From Actinomycetota bacterium (GTDB taxonomy: Bacteria > Actinomycetota > UBA4738 > HRBIN12): DNA of 43,227 bases. Shown one piece after another: positions 26,743 through 35,056 of this stretch. The notes under the pieces are model-generated. The model saw only the letters and a program-made list of their open reading frames with translations, ran no database searches and was not told where the DNA came from. Position numbers and translations under genes: made by a program. Positions within the stretch are counted from its first letter, which is position 1; each line of letters opens with the position of its first letter. Location of the stretch: assembly GCA_005884925.1 (NCBI GenBank), contig VAYU01000034.1, forward strand, positions 1-43,227. Reading direction: 5' to 3'.

Positions 26743-28317
26743 CTAGAGGTCCTTCAGGATCTTCCGGACCGCGTTGGCCCCGGGACCGCCCGTGATGCCC
26801 CCACCCGGATGCGCGCCGGAGCCGGCCAGGTAGAGGCCCTCGAAGAGGAACCGGTAGCGAGCTTCGCCGAGGAGCGGGCGCCATGCGAAGAACTGATCGA
26901 GCCCTGGCTCCGCGTGCTGGATGTGCCCGCCCGTCAACGCGTACCGGTCTTCCATGTCGAGCGGCGTCACGACCTCCCATGCCTCGACCAGCTCCCCGAA
27001 TCCCGGCGCGTACCGCTCGAGGGTCTTGATCGCGATCTCGCTCACGTGCTCACGTTCGCCGGCCCAGACGCTCTCACGGAGCCGCGCGGGCGCGGCCTGG
27101 AACACCACGCTCATCACGTGTTTGCCCTTGGGAGCCAGCGACGGGTCCGTCAGGGACGGGATCGTGGCTTCGAGCACGGGCTCTTCGCTCACGCGGCCGT
27201 ACTTCACCGCATCCATCGCGCGCTCGACGTGGTCGATCGACGGCCCGATCACGATCCGACCGGCCAGGCGTTCGGGATCGCCGCCGTGGAACGCGGGGAG
27301 ATCGCCCAGCGCGAAGTTCACCCGTGCGGTCGCTCCCGGCTGACGGATGTTCTCGCCGCGCCAGTGCATCGTCGGTCCGACGGCGACCGGATCGAGCAGC
27401 CGTACGGTTCGTTTGGGATCGGCCGTCGAGACGACGAGTGGAGCATCCACCTCCCTGCCGTCCGCGAGGGTCACGCCCGCCGCGCGGTCCCCGCGCGTGC
27501 GGATCGCAACGACGTCGTGCTCGGTCAGGATCTGCACACCGCGCGCCGTCGCGGCCGCCTCGAGCGCATCTGCGAGCGCGTCCGTGCCGCCGCGCGCGAA
27601 CACGGCCGTCCCCGCGGCGCCGCCGTCGGTGCCGGCCGAGTCGTTCAGCAGCACCTGCGCGGTCCCCGTCGCCCACGCCCCCATCGCGGTGTACAGGACG
27701 CCCCGCGTGCAGAGCGGCCCCCTGACCGACTCGAGCTCGAAGACCTCCTGTACGAGGTCCGCCACGGCCATCGGCAATGCCCGGATCGCCTCGCGGCCCG
27801 TCTTCGCGCCCAGATCGCGGAACGCCTTGCCCAGCTTCAGCCCCATGATCGCGTCGGCGAGCGAGGGCGACTTCGGGTCCGGCGGGATCGCCACCTGCAC
27901 GTACGCGAGGAAGCTTGCGATCGCCCGCATCTTCTGGTCGAACCCGACGAAGGCGTCGGCGTCGCGAGCGCTTCGCGGACGGAGCTCCTCGGCGGTCCTC
28001 GCGGGGTCGCTCCAGAACGTGGTCGCGGAGCCGTCGGGGATCGGAGCATGCATCCGCGCCGCGGTGGCGATCGTCGCGTAGCCGAAGCGCTCGAGCCGGA
28101 GGTCCTTCACGACCGATGGGCGCAGACGCCCGACCGTGTGGATCAATCCGGGCGCGCGGAACCCCGGGGCGGGTTGGCTCCCACGAAGGATCCCGCCGGG
28201 GCGTTCGGCGCGCTCGACCACGACCACTTTGCGACCCGCCTTCGCGAGGGATGCGGCAGCGATCAGCCCGTTGTGGCCGGCACCGATCACGACCGTGTCG
28301 ATCGTCTTCGCGGTCAT
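26743..28317 (-). CDS. PYROXD2/CrtI-like FAD-dependent oxidoreductase (copy a)
   Basis: A 524-residue flavoprotein. The FAD-binding Rossmann motif is VVIGAGHNGLIAAASLAKAG, with an acidic VVVERAERPGG after it. The C-terminal FAD block is GLYLAGSGAHPGGGITGGPG. It belongs to the phytoene-desaturase-like superfamily, nearest in feel to PYROXD2-type proteins and not to carotenoid enzymes; no carotenoid genes are nearby. The ATG at 28317 shares one base with the stop of minicistron 2 (TGATG), with GGAGGG upstream, so its translation is coupled to the minicistrons. It is one of three related flavoproteins within 9 kb. Confidence 0.9.
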   Translation of the reverse strand: MTAKTIDTVVIGAGHNGLIAAASLAKAGRKVVVVERAERPGGILRGSQPAPGFRAPGLIHTVGRLRPSVVKDLRLERFGYATIATAARMHAPIPDGSATTFWSDPARTAEELRPRSARDADAFVGFDQKMRAIASFLAYVQVAIPPDPKSPSLADAIMGLKLGKAFRDLGAKTGREAIRALPMAVADLVQEVFELESVRGPLCTRGVLYTAMGAWATGTAQVLLNDSAGTDGGAAGTAVFARGGTDALADALEAAATARGVQILTEHDVVAIRTRGDRAAGVTLADGREVDAPLVVSTADPKRTVRLLDPVAVGPTMHWRGENIRQPGATARVNFALGDLPAFHGGDPERLAGRIVIGPSIDHVERAMDAVKYGRVSEEPVLEATIPSLTDPSLAPKGKHVMSVVFQAAPARLRESVWAGEREHVSEIAIKTLERYAPGFGELVEAWEVVTPLDMEDRYALTGGHIQHAEPGLDQFFAWRPLLGEARYRFLFEGLYLAGSGAHPGGGITGGPGANAVRKILKDL

Positions 28318-28391
28318 CAGGCCGCCCTCCGACACTTGGGCTTCACCTTGGTCATCAGGCCGCCCTCCGACACTTGGGCTTCACCTTGGTC
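28316..28391 (-). repeat. Tandem 38-bp direct repeat between two flavoprotein genes
   Basis: Two identical 38-bp copies lie at 28316-28353 and 28354-28391. A third, degenerate copy follows from 28392, inside the 3' end of the upstream flavoprotein gene, matching exactly for 16 nt and imperfectly after that. Each unit carries, on the minus strand, a GGAGGG site, a TGATG stop/start junction and twelve codons. Because 38 is not a multiple of three, each copy shifts the frame, which is why every junction ends one short cistron and starts the next. Confidence 0.95.
28317..28355 (-). CDS. Minicistron 2 (12 codons, coupled to flavoprotein a)
   Basis: ATG to TGA in 39 nt, encoding MTKVKPKCRRAA. The start shares one base with the stop of minicistron 1, and the stop shares one base with the start of flavoprotein a, so ribosomes could pass straight through. 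A GGAGGG site lies six or seven nt before the ATG. The peptide resembles the C-terminal tail LKEKRKGRRAA of the upstream flavoprotein, from which it was probably duplicated. No peptide function is claimed; the likely role is passing ribosomes on. Confidence 0.55.
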   Translation of the reverse strand: MTKVKPKCRRAA

Positions 28392-28393
28392 AT
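28355..28393 (-). CDS. Minicistron 1 (12 codons, coupled to flavoprotein b)
   Basis: Identical in sequence to minicistron 2. Its ATG (28393-28391) shares one base with the TGA stop of flavoprotein b (28395-28393), and its own stop shares one base with the start of minicistron 2. GGAGGG from the end of flavoprotein b provides the ribosome binding site. It could be translated, or be a by-product of the 38-bp duplication that preserved the stop/start junction. Confidence 0.55.
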   Translation of the reverse strand: MTKVKPKCRRAA

Positions 28394-29994
28394 CAGGCCG
28401 CCCTCCGGCCCTTGCGCTTCTCCTTCAGGTACTCCAGCGCGGAGATCCGCCCGGGCGCGCCCATGATGCCGCCGCCGGGATGGGTGGCCGAGCCGCACAT
28501 CCACAGATCGCGAACCGGCGTGCGGTACCGGGACCATCCCGGGACCGGTCGGTTGAAGAAGAGTTGCTCCAACGAAAGCTCCCCTTGGAAGATGTTGCCC
28601 TCGGAGAGCCCCGTGATGTCCTCGATGTCCTTCGGCGTGACGAACTGCTGTCCGACGATGTGGCGTCGGATGTCGGGGAACCGTTCCTCGATCGTGTCGA
28701 TCACGTTCTGGCCGAACGCCTCGCGCGTGGCATCGTCCCAGACCGCATCGTCCGCAAGGTGATACGGGGCGTACTGGACGAAGCAGCTCATGACGTGGTT
28801 GCCGGGCGGCGCCATCGAGGGGTCGACGAGGGTCGGGATGATCATGTCGATGTACGGCCGCGATGACGGCCGGCCGTACTTCGCATCGTCGTAGGCATGC
28901 TCGATGTAGTCGATGCTCGGGGAGAACGAGATCGCGCCCCGGAGCCACTCTCCCTTGCCCGGCTTGCACGCGAGCTCGGGCAGCCCGTCGAGCGCGAGGT
29001 TCACCTTGCCGGATGAGCCCCGGTACTTGTAGCGGAGCACCTCGCGCTCGAAGTCGGGATCGAGCACGGAGTCGTCGAGGAGTTTGATGAACGTCCAGCG
29101 GGAGTCGAGCGAAGACATCACGACACCCGCCTCGATCTCCTCGCCGGACTCCAGCACGACGCCGTTCGCGCGCCCTCCGTGCGTGCTGATGCGGGCGACG
29201 GGCGCCTCCGTGCGGATCTCCGCGCCAGCAGCCAGCGCGGCGCCGGCGATCGCGTACGCGATCGCGCCGGTCCCGCCGCGCGGGATCCCCCAGGCGCGGA
29301 AGGCGCCGTCGATCTCGCCCATGTAGTGGTGCAGCAGCACGTAGGCGGTGCCGGGCGAGCGCGGTCCCTGGAACGTCCCGATGATCCCGCTCGCGCTCAT
29401 CGTCGCCTTCAGCGGTTCGGTCTCGAACCATTGATCGAGGAAGTCGGCCGCTGACATCGTCATCAACTGGATGAACGTGGTCTGCAGCCGTCTGGGGAGG
29501 TCCCGGAACTGCTTCGCCAGGGGCGTGAGCGGCAACCACTCCCCGGGCGAGAGCTTGCCCGGGTCGGGCGGCGGCACGGACAGGATCGGCTTGATGAACC
29601 GGCCCATCTCCGCCATCAGGGGGCCGTACTCTTCATAGGCCTCGGCGTCGTTCAGCGACCACCGGCGCAGCTCGCGGACGGTCGTTCCGTGATCGTTGAC
29701 GCGCCAGAGGTAGTCGTCCTCGAGCGGCGTGATCGTCCCGTCCAGCGGCAGGATCTCCAGGCCGTGTTTCGGGAGCTGGAGCTCGCGGATGATCTCGGGC
29801 CGCAACAGCGACACGACGTAGGAGAAGACCGAGAAGCGGAAGCCCGGAACGATCTCTTCGGTGAGCGTCGCGCCGCCGAGGATGTGACGCCGCTCGAGTA
29901 CCAGGACCTTGAGCCCGGATCTGGCGAGGTACGCCGCGTTCACCAGGCCGTTGTGGCCGCCACCGATCACGACCGCGTCGTACCGCTTCGCCAT
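28393..29994 (-). CDS. PYROXD2/CrtI-like FAD-dependent oxidoreductase (copy b)
   Basis: A 533-residue flavoprotein with AVVIGGGHNGLVNAAYLARSG for FAD binding and LWMCGSATHPGGGIMGAPG near the end. The block GFRFSVFSYVVSLLRPEII after it marks the PYROXD2-like branch. The ATG at 29994 is chosen because GGAGGGGG lies about seven nt upstream; the in-frame ATG at 30033 adds 13 residues without support. It is the first gene of the leftward unit that continues through two minicistrons, copy a, the S51 peptidase and the ureohydrolase. A TAGCAT -10 candidate lies at 30064-30069 and a shared dyad at 30100-30116. Confidence 0.9.
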   Translation of the reverse strand: MAKRYDAVVIGGGHNGLVNAAYLARSGLKVLVLERRHILGGATLTEEIVPGFRFSVFSYVVSLLRPEIIRELQLPKHGLEILPLDGTITPLEDDYLWRVNDHGTTVRELRRWSLNDAEAYEEYGPLMAEMGRFIKPILSVPPPDPGKLSPGEWLPLTPLAKQFRDLPRRLQTTFIQLMTMSAADFLDQWFETEPLKATMSASGIIGTFQGPRSPGTAYVLLHHYMGEIDGAFRAWGIPRGGTGAIAYAIAGAALAAGAEIRTEAPVARISTHGGRANGVVLESGEEIEAGVVMSSLDSRWTFIKLLDDSVLDPDFEREVLRYKYRGSSGKVNLALDGLPELACKPGKGEWLRGAISFSPSIDYIEHAYDDAKYGRPSSRPYIDMIIPTLVDPSMAPPGNHVMSCFVQYAPYHLADDAVWDDATREAFGQNVIDTIEERFPDIRRHIVGQQFVTPKDIEDITGLSEGNIFQGELSLEQLFFNRPVPGWSRYRTPVRDLWMCGSATHPGGGIMGAPGRISALEYLKEKRKGRRAA

Positions 29995-30063
29995 TTCGGA
30001 TCCCCCTCCGGTTGACCGGAGGCGAACGGCCACCGACGTGGGCGCGCTCGCGCTCGATCGCTC

Positions 30064-30069
30064 ATGCTA
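30064..30069 (-). promoter_or_regulatory. Possible -10 hexamer TAGCAT for the leftward flavoprotein operon
   Basis: TAGCAT on the minus strand lies about 70 nt upstream of ATG 29994, predicting a start site near 30057. A weak TTGGTG lies at the -35 position with 18-bp spacing. Confidence 0.5.
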
Positions 30070-30099
30070 GCCGCGGCCTCGATGCCGCACCAATGAGCC

Positions 30100-30116
30100 C
30101 TTGACTGCAGGTCAAG
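30100..30116. promoter_or_regulatory. CTTGAC/GTCAAG dyad between divergent operons (operator candidate)
   Basis: CTTGAC-TGCAG-GTCAAG is a perfect 6-bp inverted repeat of 17 bp. Its centre (30108) is about 51 bp from the predicted leftward start site (near 30057) and about 52 bp from the rightward one (near 30160). That is the place for a shared activator or bifunctional regulator. No regulator gene lies next to it. Confidence 0.6.
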
Positions 30117-30147
30117 CGGTCGCGAACGGCCGCCGCATCGGCTCGCG

Positions 30148-30153
30148 TAGGCT
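30148..30153 (+). promoter_or_regulatory. Possible -10 hexamer TAGGCT for the rightward operon
   Basis: TAGGCT lies 31 nt before GTG 30185, leaving a short leader with GAGGAGG. No recognisable -35 is seen 17-18 bp upstream, which fits dependence on an activator at the dyad. Confidence 0.5.
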
Positions 30154-30184
30154 CTCGCACGAACGCATCCGAGGAGGCTCGCAC

Positions 30185-31378
30185 GTGTCGATCGGGACCG
30201 CCTTCTACCCGCGGCAGCGGGAGCTGAACCGCCACGAGGTGTGGGGAGAGTGGGCCGGGTACTTCGCCGCGCAGGTCTACGCCGACTTCCACGACATCGA
30301 GTACAGCGCGATCCGTGAGGCCGCCGCCGTGATCGACACGAGCCCGCTCTACAAGTACGTCGTCGCGGGTCCGGACGCCGCCAAGCTCCTCGACCGGGTC
30401 TTCACCCGCGACATCTCGACGCTCCAGATCGACCAGGTCTTCTACACGCCGTGGTGCGACGACGACGGGAAGGTCCTCGACGACGGCACGGTCACCCGAC
30501 TGGGGACCGACGAGTACCGCGTGACGTCTGCCGACCCGTGCTACCGCTGGTTCCTGATGAACGCGACCCTGCTGGACGTGGACATCTCAGATGTCACGGA
30601 GGATCTCGCAGCCATCGCGCTGCAAGGCAGGTTGAGCAGAGAGGTCCTCGAGGCCGCGACCGGCGAGGACTGGGCGGGCGTCCGCTACTTCCGTCATCGA
30701 CGGACCTCGATCGCCGGCGTGGACGTCAGCGTGACCCGCACGGGCTACACCGGCGACCGCGGGTACGAGCTCTGGATCCCGGTCGCGGGCGCGATCGCTG
30801 TCTGGGATCGCATGTTCGACGTGGGTGAGGCGTACGGGATCTTCCCCGCCGGGATCCGGGCGCTCGACGTCGCCCGGGTGGAAGCGGGCTTGATCCTGAT
30901 CGACGCCGAATACACCAGCGCCCGCCATGCGATCAGCCCTGAACAGAACTACTCCCCTTTCGAGATCGGTCTGGGGCGTCTCGTCGAGTTCGGGAAGGAC
31001 GCGGCGTTCACGGGGAAGCGGGCACTCCTGGCCGAGCGGGCCGCCGGCGGGCCGGCGAGGCGCCTCGTCGGGCTGGAGCTGGACTGGGCCGGGATCGAGG
31101 GGATGTTCGCGAAGCACGGCCTCGCACCGATGATCTCGCCGTTCGTCGACCGTTCGCCGGTCCCGGTCTACCGGGAAGGTCGACGGATCGGGCGCGCGAC
31201 GTCGATCACGTGGGGGACGACGATCAAGAAGATGGTCGGCTTCGGCTCCCTCGACAAGGCGCAAGAGAAGACGGGCTCGCGGGTCTCGGTGGAGTACAGC
31301 GTGGAGGGGGAACGGGGCAAGGTCGCGGCGACAGTGGTCCCGTTGCCGTTCCTCGATCTCCAGCGGAAGCGAACGTGA
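30185..31378 (+). CDS. GcvT-like aminomethyltransferase/demethylase family protein
   Basis: A 397-residue folate-binding protein of the GcvT family. YSAIREAAAVIDTSPLYKY is the typical N-terminal block, followed by RTGYTGDRGYELWIP and GIRALDVARVEAGL, the middle family motifs. Relatives move one-carbon units from N- or S-methyl groups to tetrahydrofolate (T-protein, DmdA-like demethylases, dimethylglycine enzymes). There are no H- or P-protein genes nearby, so a demethylase role is likelier than glycine cleavage. The GTG at 30185 has GAGGAGG seven nt upstream. It leads the rightward unit of the divergent locus. Confidence 0.9.
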   Translation: MSIGTAFYPRQRELNRHEVWGEWAGYFAAQVYADFHDIEYSAIREAAAVIDTSPLYKYVVAGPDAAKLLDRVFTRDISTLQIDQVFYTPWCDDDGKVLDDGTVTRLGTDEYRVTSADPCYRWFLMNATLLDVDISDVTEDLAAIALQGRLSREVLEAATGEDWAGVRYFRHRRTSIAGVDVSVTRTGYTGDRGYELWIPVAGAIAVWDRMFDVGEAYGIFPAGIRALDVARVEAGLILIDAEYTSARHAISPEQNYSPFEIGLGRLVEFGKDAAFTGKRALLAERAAGGPARRLVGLELDWAGIEGMFAKHGLAPMISPFVDRSPVPVYREGRRIGRATSITWGTTIKKMVGFGSLDKAQEKTGSRVSVEYSVEGERGKVAATVVPLPFLDLQRKRT

Positions 31379-31446
31379 TCGGTCGTCACGGAGACGCAAC
31401 GTCGCCGGCGCGCCCCTCCCGTCCTCTTCTGCCACCATAGCTATCC

Positions 31447-33357
31447 GTGGCCGCGCGCCGTTTCCCTCGTTCGCTCCTGGCCTTCGCCCTGGTGGGCGGA
31501 GCCGTCGCCGCCGTCGTCGTCTGGCTCGGAAGCCTGGTCACCGGGATCGTGGCCGGGGTCGCAACGTGGATCGTCGGGCTGCTGTTGATCCGCTGGGCGG
31601 CCGGGCGCGGCTTCCTGGGTGACGGCCATGACCCGTCGCGTCGTCGGTTCTTGGTGTGGACGGGACTCGGTGGTCTCGCGTGGGTCGCTGGCGGCGCCGC
31701 GCTCGGCCGCGCGGCGGCCACGCTGACCCGTCCGGATGCGGGAGCCGTCCAAGAGGCGGCCGCGAGCGATCTGGGCGCCGAGTACATGGAGCTCGTGCGG
31801 CGCGCGTACCACCCGGGGCGGTCGGGCGACATCCAACTCCTTGTCTCCCCCTTCAACAGCGCGAACTACGCCGCGGAGTCACTCTCGCTGGTTCCGCACG
31901 ATCCCCGGACGAGCCACGCCGCGGTCTGGATGTACCTGGAGCGGATCCCGCTCGTCGTCTACGGCCCCGGCATCGTGCAGCGATCCGACTCCGCGGAGCG
32001 GGTCTCGCTGGCCGACCTCGCGCCCACGACCGCCCGGCTCATCGGGTTCGACGGCTGGCCCGGTGACCGCGACGGCCGGGTGCTCCCGGGTCTGTCCGTG
32101 ACCCGGCGCACACCGAAGATCGTCGTCACCTACGTCTTCGATGGCGGAGGGTGGAACGTCCTGCGGCACTGGCCCAACGACTGGGCGAACCTGAAGAGGC
32201 TCATGGGCGAGGGCGCCAACTACCGCAACGCGCTGACCGGCTCGTTCCCTGCGGTCACCGCGTGTGCCCACGCGACGATCGGCACGGGGGCGTTCCCGAA
32301 GACGCACGGTGTCACCGGTCACAACATCCGAGCCGATGCGCGCGGCTCGCGGAAGACGTACGGGGAACCGGGCAACGCCGATCCGTCGGACATCCTCGTG
32401 CCGACTCTGGCCGACCTCTACTCCGACGCCACCGGGAACAGGGCGTGGGTCGGCGAGGTCGGCTACCAGGTGTGGCATATGGGCATGATCGGCTTCGGCG
32501 GCCCCAACCGAGGGGCGGACGAGAAGCCCGTCGGCGTGTACTGGAACGAGGGAACGGGAAGCTGGGCCCCGCACAACCCACAGCTCTTCCGCTTGCCCGC
32601 GCAGACACCGGGGCCCGATATCTTCGAGGCGCACCAGGCGGTGTTCAACAGCAACCGCCCGAGCTGGGACGCGCAGTTCGATCCGAAGGGGGGCCAGTCG
32701 CCGTGCTGCAGTCCCCCGGTCGTGCAGTACCAGCACGACCTGCTGGCGTCGACGCTCGACTCCGAGCCGATCGGCGCCGGGGGTCCATCGCTCCTCTACA
32801 CGACGTACAAGTCCCCCGATTACACCGGGCACGTCTACAACATGTACTCCGAGTGGGAAGGGCTGATGCTGCGAACGGTCGACGAGCAGCTCGGGCGGCT
32901 GGTGGAGGAGCTCGATGCCCGGTACCCGGGCGAGTACGTCCTGATCGTCACCGCGGACCACGGTCAGTGCCCGCTCCCGGACGCGGTGAACGGCGTGCGG
33001 CTCGACCCGATCCAGCTCACCCGCTCGATCGAGGAGGCGTTCGGGGCCGGTCCGGCCTCGGTCGTGCAGAACGTGTGGCCGAGCGAGGTGTACATGAACG
33101 TCCCGGGGCTCCGCGACGCGGGTGCATCGCTCGACGACGTCGCGGCGCACCTCCGGCATCTCACGTACCGGCAGAACCTCGGGCCGTACGTTCCGCGGAA
33201 CGCGATCGAGCAGGCGCTCCTGGGCGATCCGGAATTCTCCGCCGTCTTCGCGTCCACGTGGCTGGACCGTCTCGGGGACGTGTCGCGCTTCCGGCAGACG
33301 ATCTACACCGGTCAAGATGTCGATCCCGGCATCCCGCCGGCGTCGCTCAACCTCTGA
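31447..33357 (+). CDS. Alkaline-phosphatase-superfamily membrane protein with permuted motif order
   Basis: A 636-residue protein. Two membrane helices (about 8-49) are followed by SRRRFLVWTGLGG (64-76), a twin-arginine-like motif before a third helix, so the catalytic part should lie outside the cell. Metal and catalytic sites are Asp232 (FDGGG), nucleophile Thr271 (FPAVTACAH), Asp458 and His462 (SPDYTGH), and Asp504 and His505 (TADHG). In the superfamily a final His motif followed by VPL..GPG comes last. Here it is first: TSHAAVW (His157) then RIPLVVYGPGI, at 155-176. It is a probable phosphodiesterase; substrate unknown. It starts at GTG 31447, 68 nt after the GcvT-like gene. Confidence 0.82.
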   Translation: MAARRFPRSLLAFALVGGAVAAVVVWLGSLVTGIVAGVATWIVGLLLIRWAAGRGFLGDGHDPSRRRFLVWTGLGGLAWVAGGAALGRAAATLTRPDAGAVQEAAASDLGAEYMELVRRAYHPGRSGDIQLLVSPFNSANYAAESLSLVPHDPRTSHAAVWMYLERIPLVVYGPGIVQRSDSAERVSLADLAPTTARLIGFDGWPGDRDGRVLPGLSVTRRTPKIVVTYVFDGGGWNVLRHWPNDWANLKRLMGEGANYRNALTGSFPAVTACAHATIGTGAFPKTHGVTGHNIRADARGSRKTYGEPGNADPSDILVPTLADLYSDATGNRAWVGEVGYQVWHMGMIGFGGPNRGADEKPVGVYWNEGTGSWAPHNPQLFRLPAQTPGPDIFEAHQAVFNSNRPSWDAQFDPKGGQSPCCSPPVVQYQHDLLASTLDSEPIGAGGPSLLYTTYKSPDYTGHVYNMYSEWEGLMLRTVDEQLGRLVEELDARYPGEYVLIVTADHGQCPLPDAVNGVRLDPIQLTRSIEEAFGAGPASVVQNVWPSEVYMNVPGLRDAGASLDDVAAHLRHLTYRQNLGPYVPRNAIEQALLGDPEFSAVFASTWLDRLGDVSRFRQTIYTGQDVDPGIPPASLNL

Positions 33358-33377
33358 CATCGGGTCACCCGCCCGCG

Positions 33378-33407
33378 TTGACCCGCTCCGCGCGGGTCGC
33401 GTACGGT
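33378..33407 (+). promoter_or_regulatory. Candidate promoter for the flavoprotein c-soxDAGB operon
   Basis: TTGACC (33378-33383) and TACGGT (33402-33407) are separated by 18 bp, the best -35/-10 pair in the window. A start site near 33414 would leave a leader of about 38 nt before ATG 33452. It lies just past the stop of the phosphatase gene, so the sox operon could be transcribed separately. Confidence 0.6.
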
Positions 33408-33451
33408 GCCGCGCGTCCGGCCCTGGGTTCGTGGCCCGGACGTTCGGTCCC

Positions 33452-35056
33452 ATGAGCGAGACCCGCTACGACGCCATCGTGGTCGGCGGCGGCCATAACG
33501 GCCTGACCGCTTCGTTCTACCTGGCTCGAGCTGGCATGAAGACCCTCGTGCTGGAGCGGCGCGATCTCCTCGGTGGCGCGTGCGTCACCGAGGAGATCGC
33601 GCCCGGCTGCAGGGCGTCCACCGCGTCCTACATCGCCTCGATGCTGCGACCCGAGGTGATCCGGGACCTCGATCTGGAGCGGCACGGCTTGCGGATGGTT
33701 CCGTGCGAGCCCGGACTCCAGGCGGCGTTCGAGGACGGCACGGTGCTGCCGTGGTGGACGGACCATGAGCGGACCGTCGCGGAATGGGCGCTCGTGAACG
33801 CCGCCGACGCGCGCACGTTCGATCGGATCGACCGTCGGCTCAAGGAGCTCGCACGATACCTCCAGCCATTCTTCCTCGAAGCGCCCCCGGACGTGCACGC
33901 GCGCGGATGGGCGAAGATCAAGGAGGGGCGCCGGGTCTACGGACGCGTCAGGAAGATCCGGGGGGACGAGATCACCGATCTGGTCGAGTTCCTGACCGGT
34001 TCGCTCGGTGATTTCCTGGACCGTCATTTCGAATCCGAGACGATCAAGCGGATGTTCCTCGCGAACAACGTCTACGGGATGCACGCACCTCCGTACCGTC
34101 CCGGCACGGCGATCGGGCTCCTGTTCCACCTGCTCACCGGCGGGGACGACGACGTCCAGGGCTGGTTCGGCCACGTGATCGGGGGCATGGGGTCGATCAC
34201 CCAAGCGATGGCGGCGGCCGCGCGGGAGGCCGGCGCCGAGCTGCGGGTCGGCGCCCCGGTCGAGAGGATCATCACGACGGACGGACGGACCCGTGGCGTC
34301 GTCCTGGAGGACGGGACCGAGCTGTCCGCGCGCGTCGTCGTGTCGAACGCCGACCCCAAACGCACCTTCCTGACCCTCATGGAGCCGACCGATCTTCCCG
34401 ATGGGTTCCGAGCATCGGTCGAGGCGATCAAGATGGACGGGCCGTGCGCGAAGGTGAACATGGTCCTCACCGAAGCGCCGCGCTGGAACGGCATGCCCGC
34501 CGACGCCGACCTGAACCGCCGGTCGTTCGCGACGCTCGTGCCGACGCTGGAAGCGGCGGAACGCATGTACGACATCGCGAAATGGGGCGACGTCCCCGAC
34601 GAGCTCTGGGTCGATTGCGTGGTCGCGTCGAACGTCGACCCGACGCTCGCCCCCACCGGCAAGCACATCATGACGTGCTTCGTGCAGTACGTCCCGTACC
34701 GGTTGCGCAGCGGAACCTGGGACGACCACCGCGAGCTCCTCGGGAAGCGCGTGATCGACATCGTCGGCCGGTACGCGCCGAACCTCCCCGGCTCGATCGA
34801 GGCGATGCAGGTGCTGACGCCGCTCGACCTCGAGCGCACCTTCGGGCTCACCGAGGGCAACATCTTCCACGGTGACCTCAACATCCAGCAGCTGTTCTTC
34901 ATGCGGCCGCTCCCAGGGTGGTCCGACTATCGAACCCCGGTCGAGGGCCTCTACCTCTGCGGGGCCGGCGTGCACCCGGGTGGAGGCGTGACGGGGGCTC
35001 CGGGCTACAACGCGGCACACCAGGTCCTCCGCGATCGCAAGCGGTCCCGCCGATGA
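33452..35056 (+). CDS. PYROXD2/CrtI-like FAD-dependent oxidoreductase (copy c)
   Basis: A 534-residue flavoprotein closely related to copies a and b. AIVVGGGHNGLTASFYLARAG binds FAD, GGACVTEEIAPGCRAST follows, and GLYLCGAGVHPGGGVTGAPG closes the FAD site. The ATG at 33452 has no good Shine-Dalgarno site but gives the standard start. Its stop overlaps soxD (ATGA at 35053-35056), so it is translationally coupled to the sarcosine-oxidase-like genes. That coupling makes an oxidation step on the same or a neighbouring substrate likely. Confidence 0.92.
   Translation: MSETRYDAIVVGGGHNGLTASFYLARAGMKTLVLERRDLLGGACVTEEIAPGCRASTASYIASMLRPEVIRDLDLERHGLRMVPCEPGLQAAFEDGTVLPWWTDHERTVAEWALVNAADARTFDRIDRRLKELARYLQPFFLEAPPDVHARGWAKIKEGRRVYGRVRKIRGDEITDLVEFLTGSLGDFLDRHFESETIKRMFLANNVYGMHAPPYRPGTAIGLLFHLLTGGDDDVQGWFGHVIGGMGSITQAMAAAAREAGAELRVGAPVERIITTDGRTRGVVLEDGTELSARVVVSNADPKRTFLTLMEPTDLPDGFRASVEAIKMDGPCAKVNMVLTEAPRWNGMPADADLNRRSFATLVPTLEAAERMYDIAKWGDVPDELWVDCVVASNVDPTLAPTGKHIMTCFVQYVPYRLRSGTWDDHRELLGKRVIDIVGRYAPNLPGSIEAMQVLTPLDLERTFGLTEGNIFHGDLNIQQLFFMRPLPGWSDYRTPVEGLYLCGAGVHPGGGVTGAPGYNAAHQVLRDRKRSRR

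Noticed and set aside
28316-28410. CRISPR-like array at the 38-bp repeats
   Set aside because: Repeats are directly joined without spacers and only two full copies exist, with no cas genes nearby.
26743-29994. Carotenoid biosynthesis genes from the CrtI-like flavoproteins
   Set aside because: No phytoene synthase or other carotenoid gene is nearby, and the sequences look more like PYROXD2-type proteins than like CrtI desaturases.
30100-30116. MerR-type spacer dyad inside a promoter
   Set aside because: The dyad does not sit between a -35 and a -10 with 19-20 bp spacing; it lies about 50 bp upstream of both predicted start sites.
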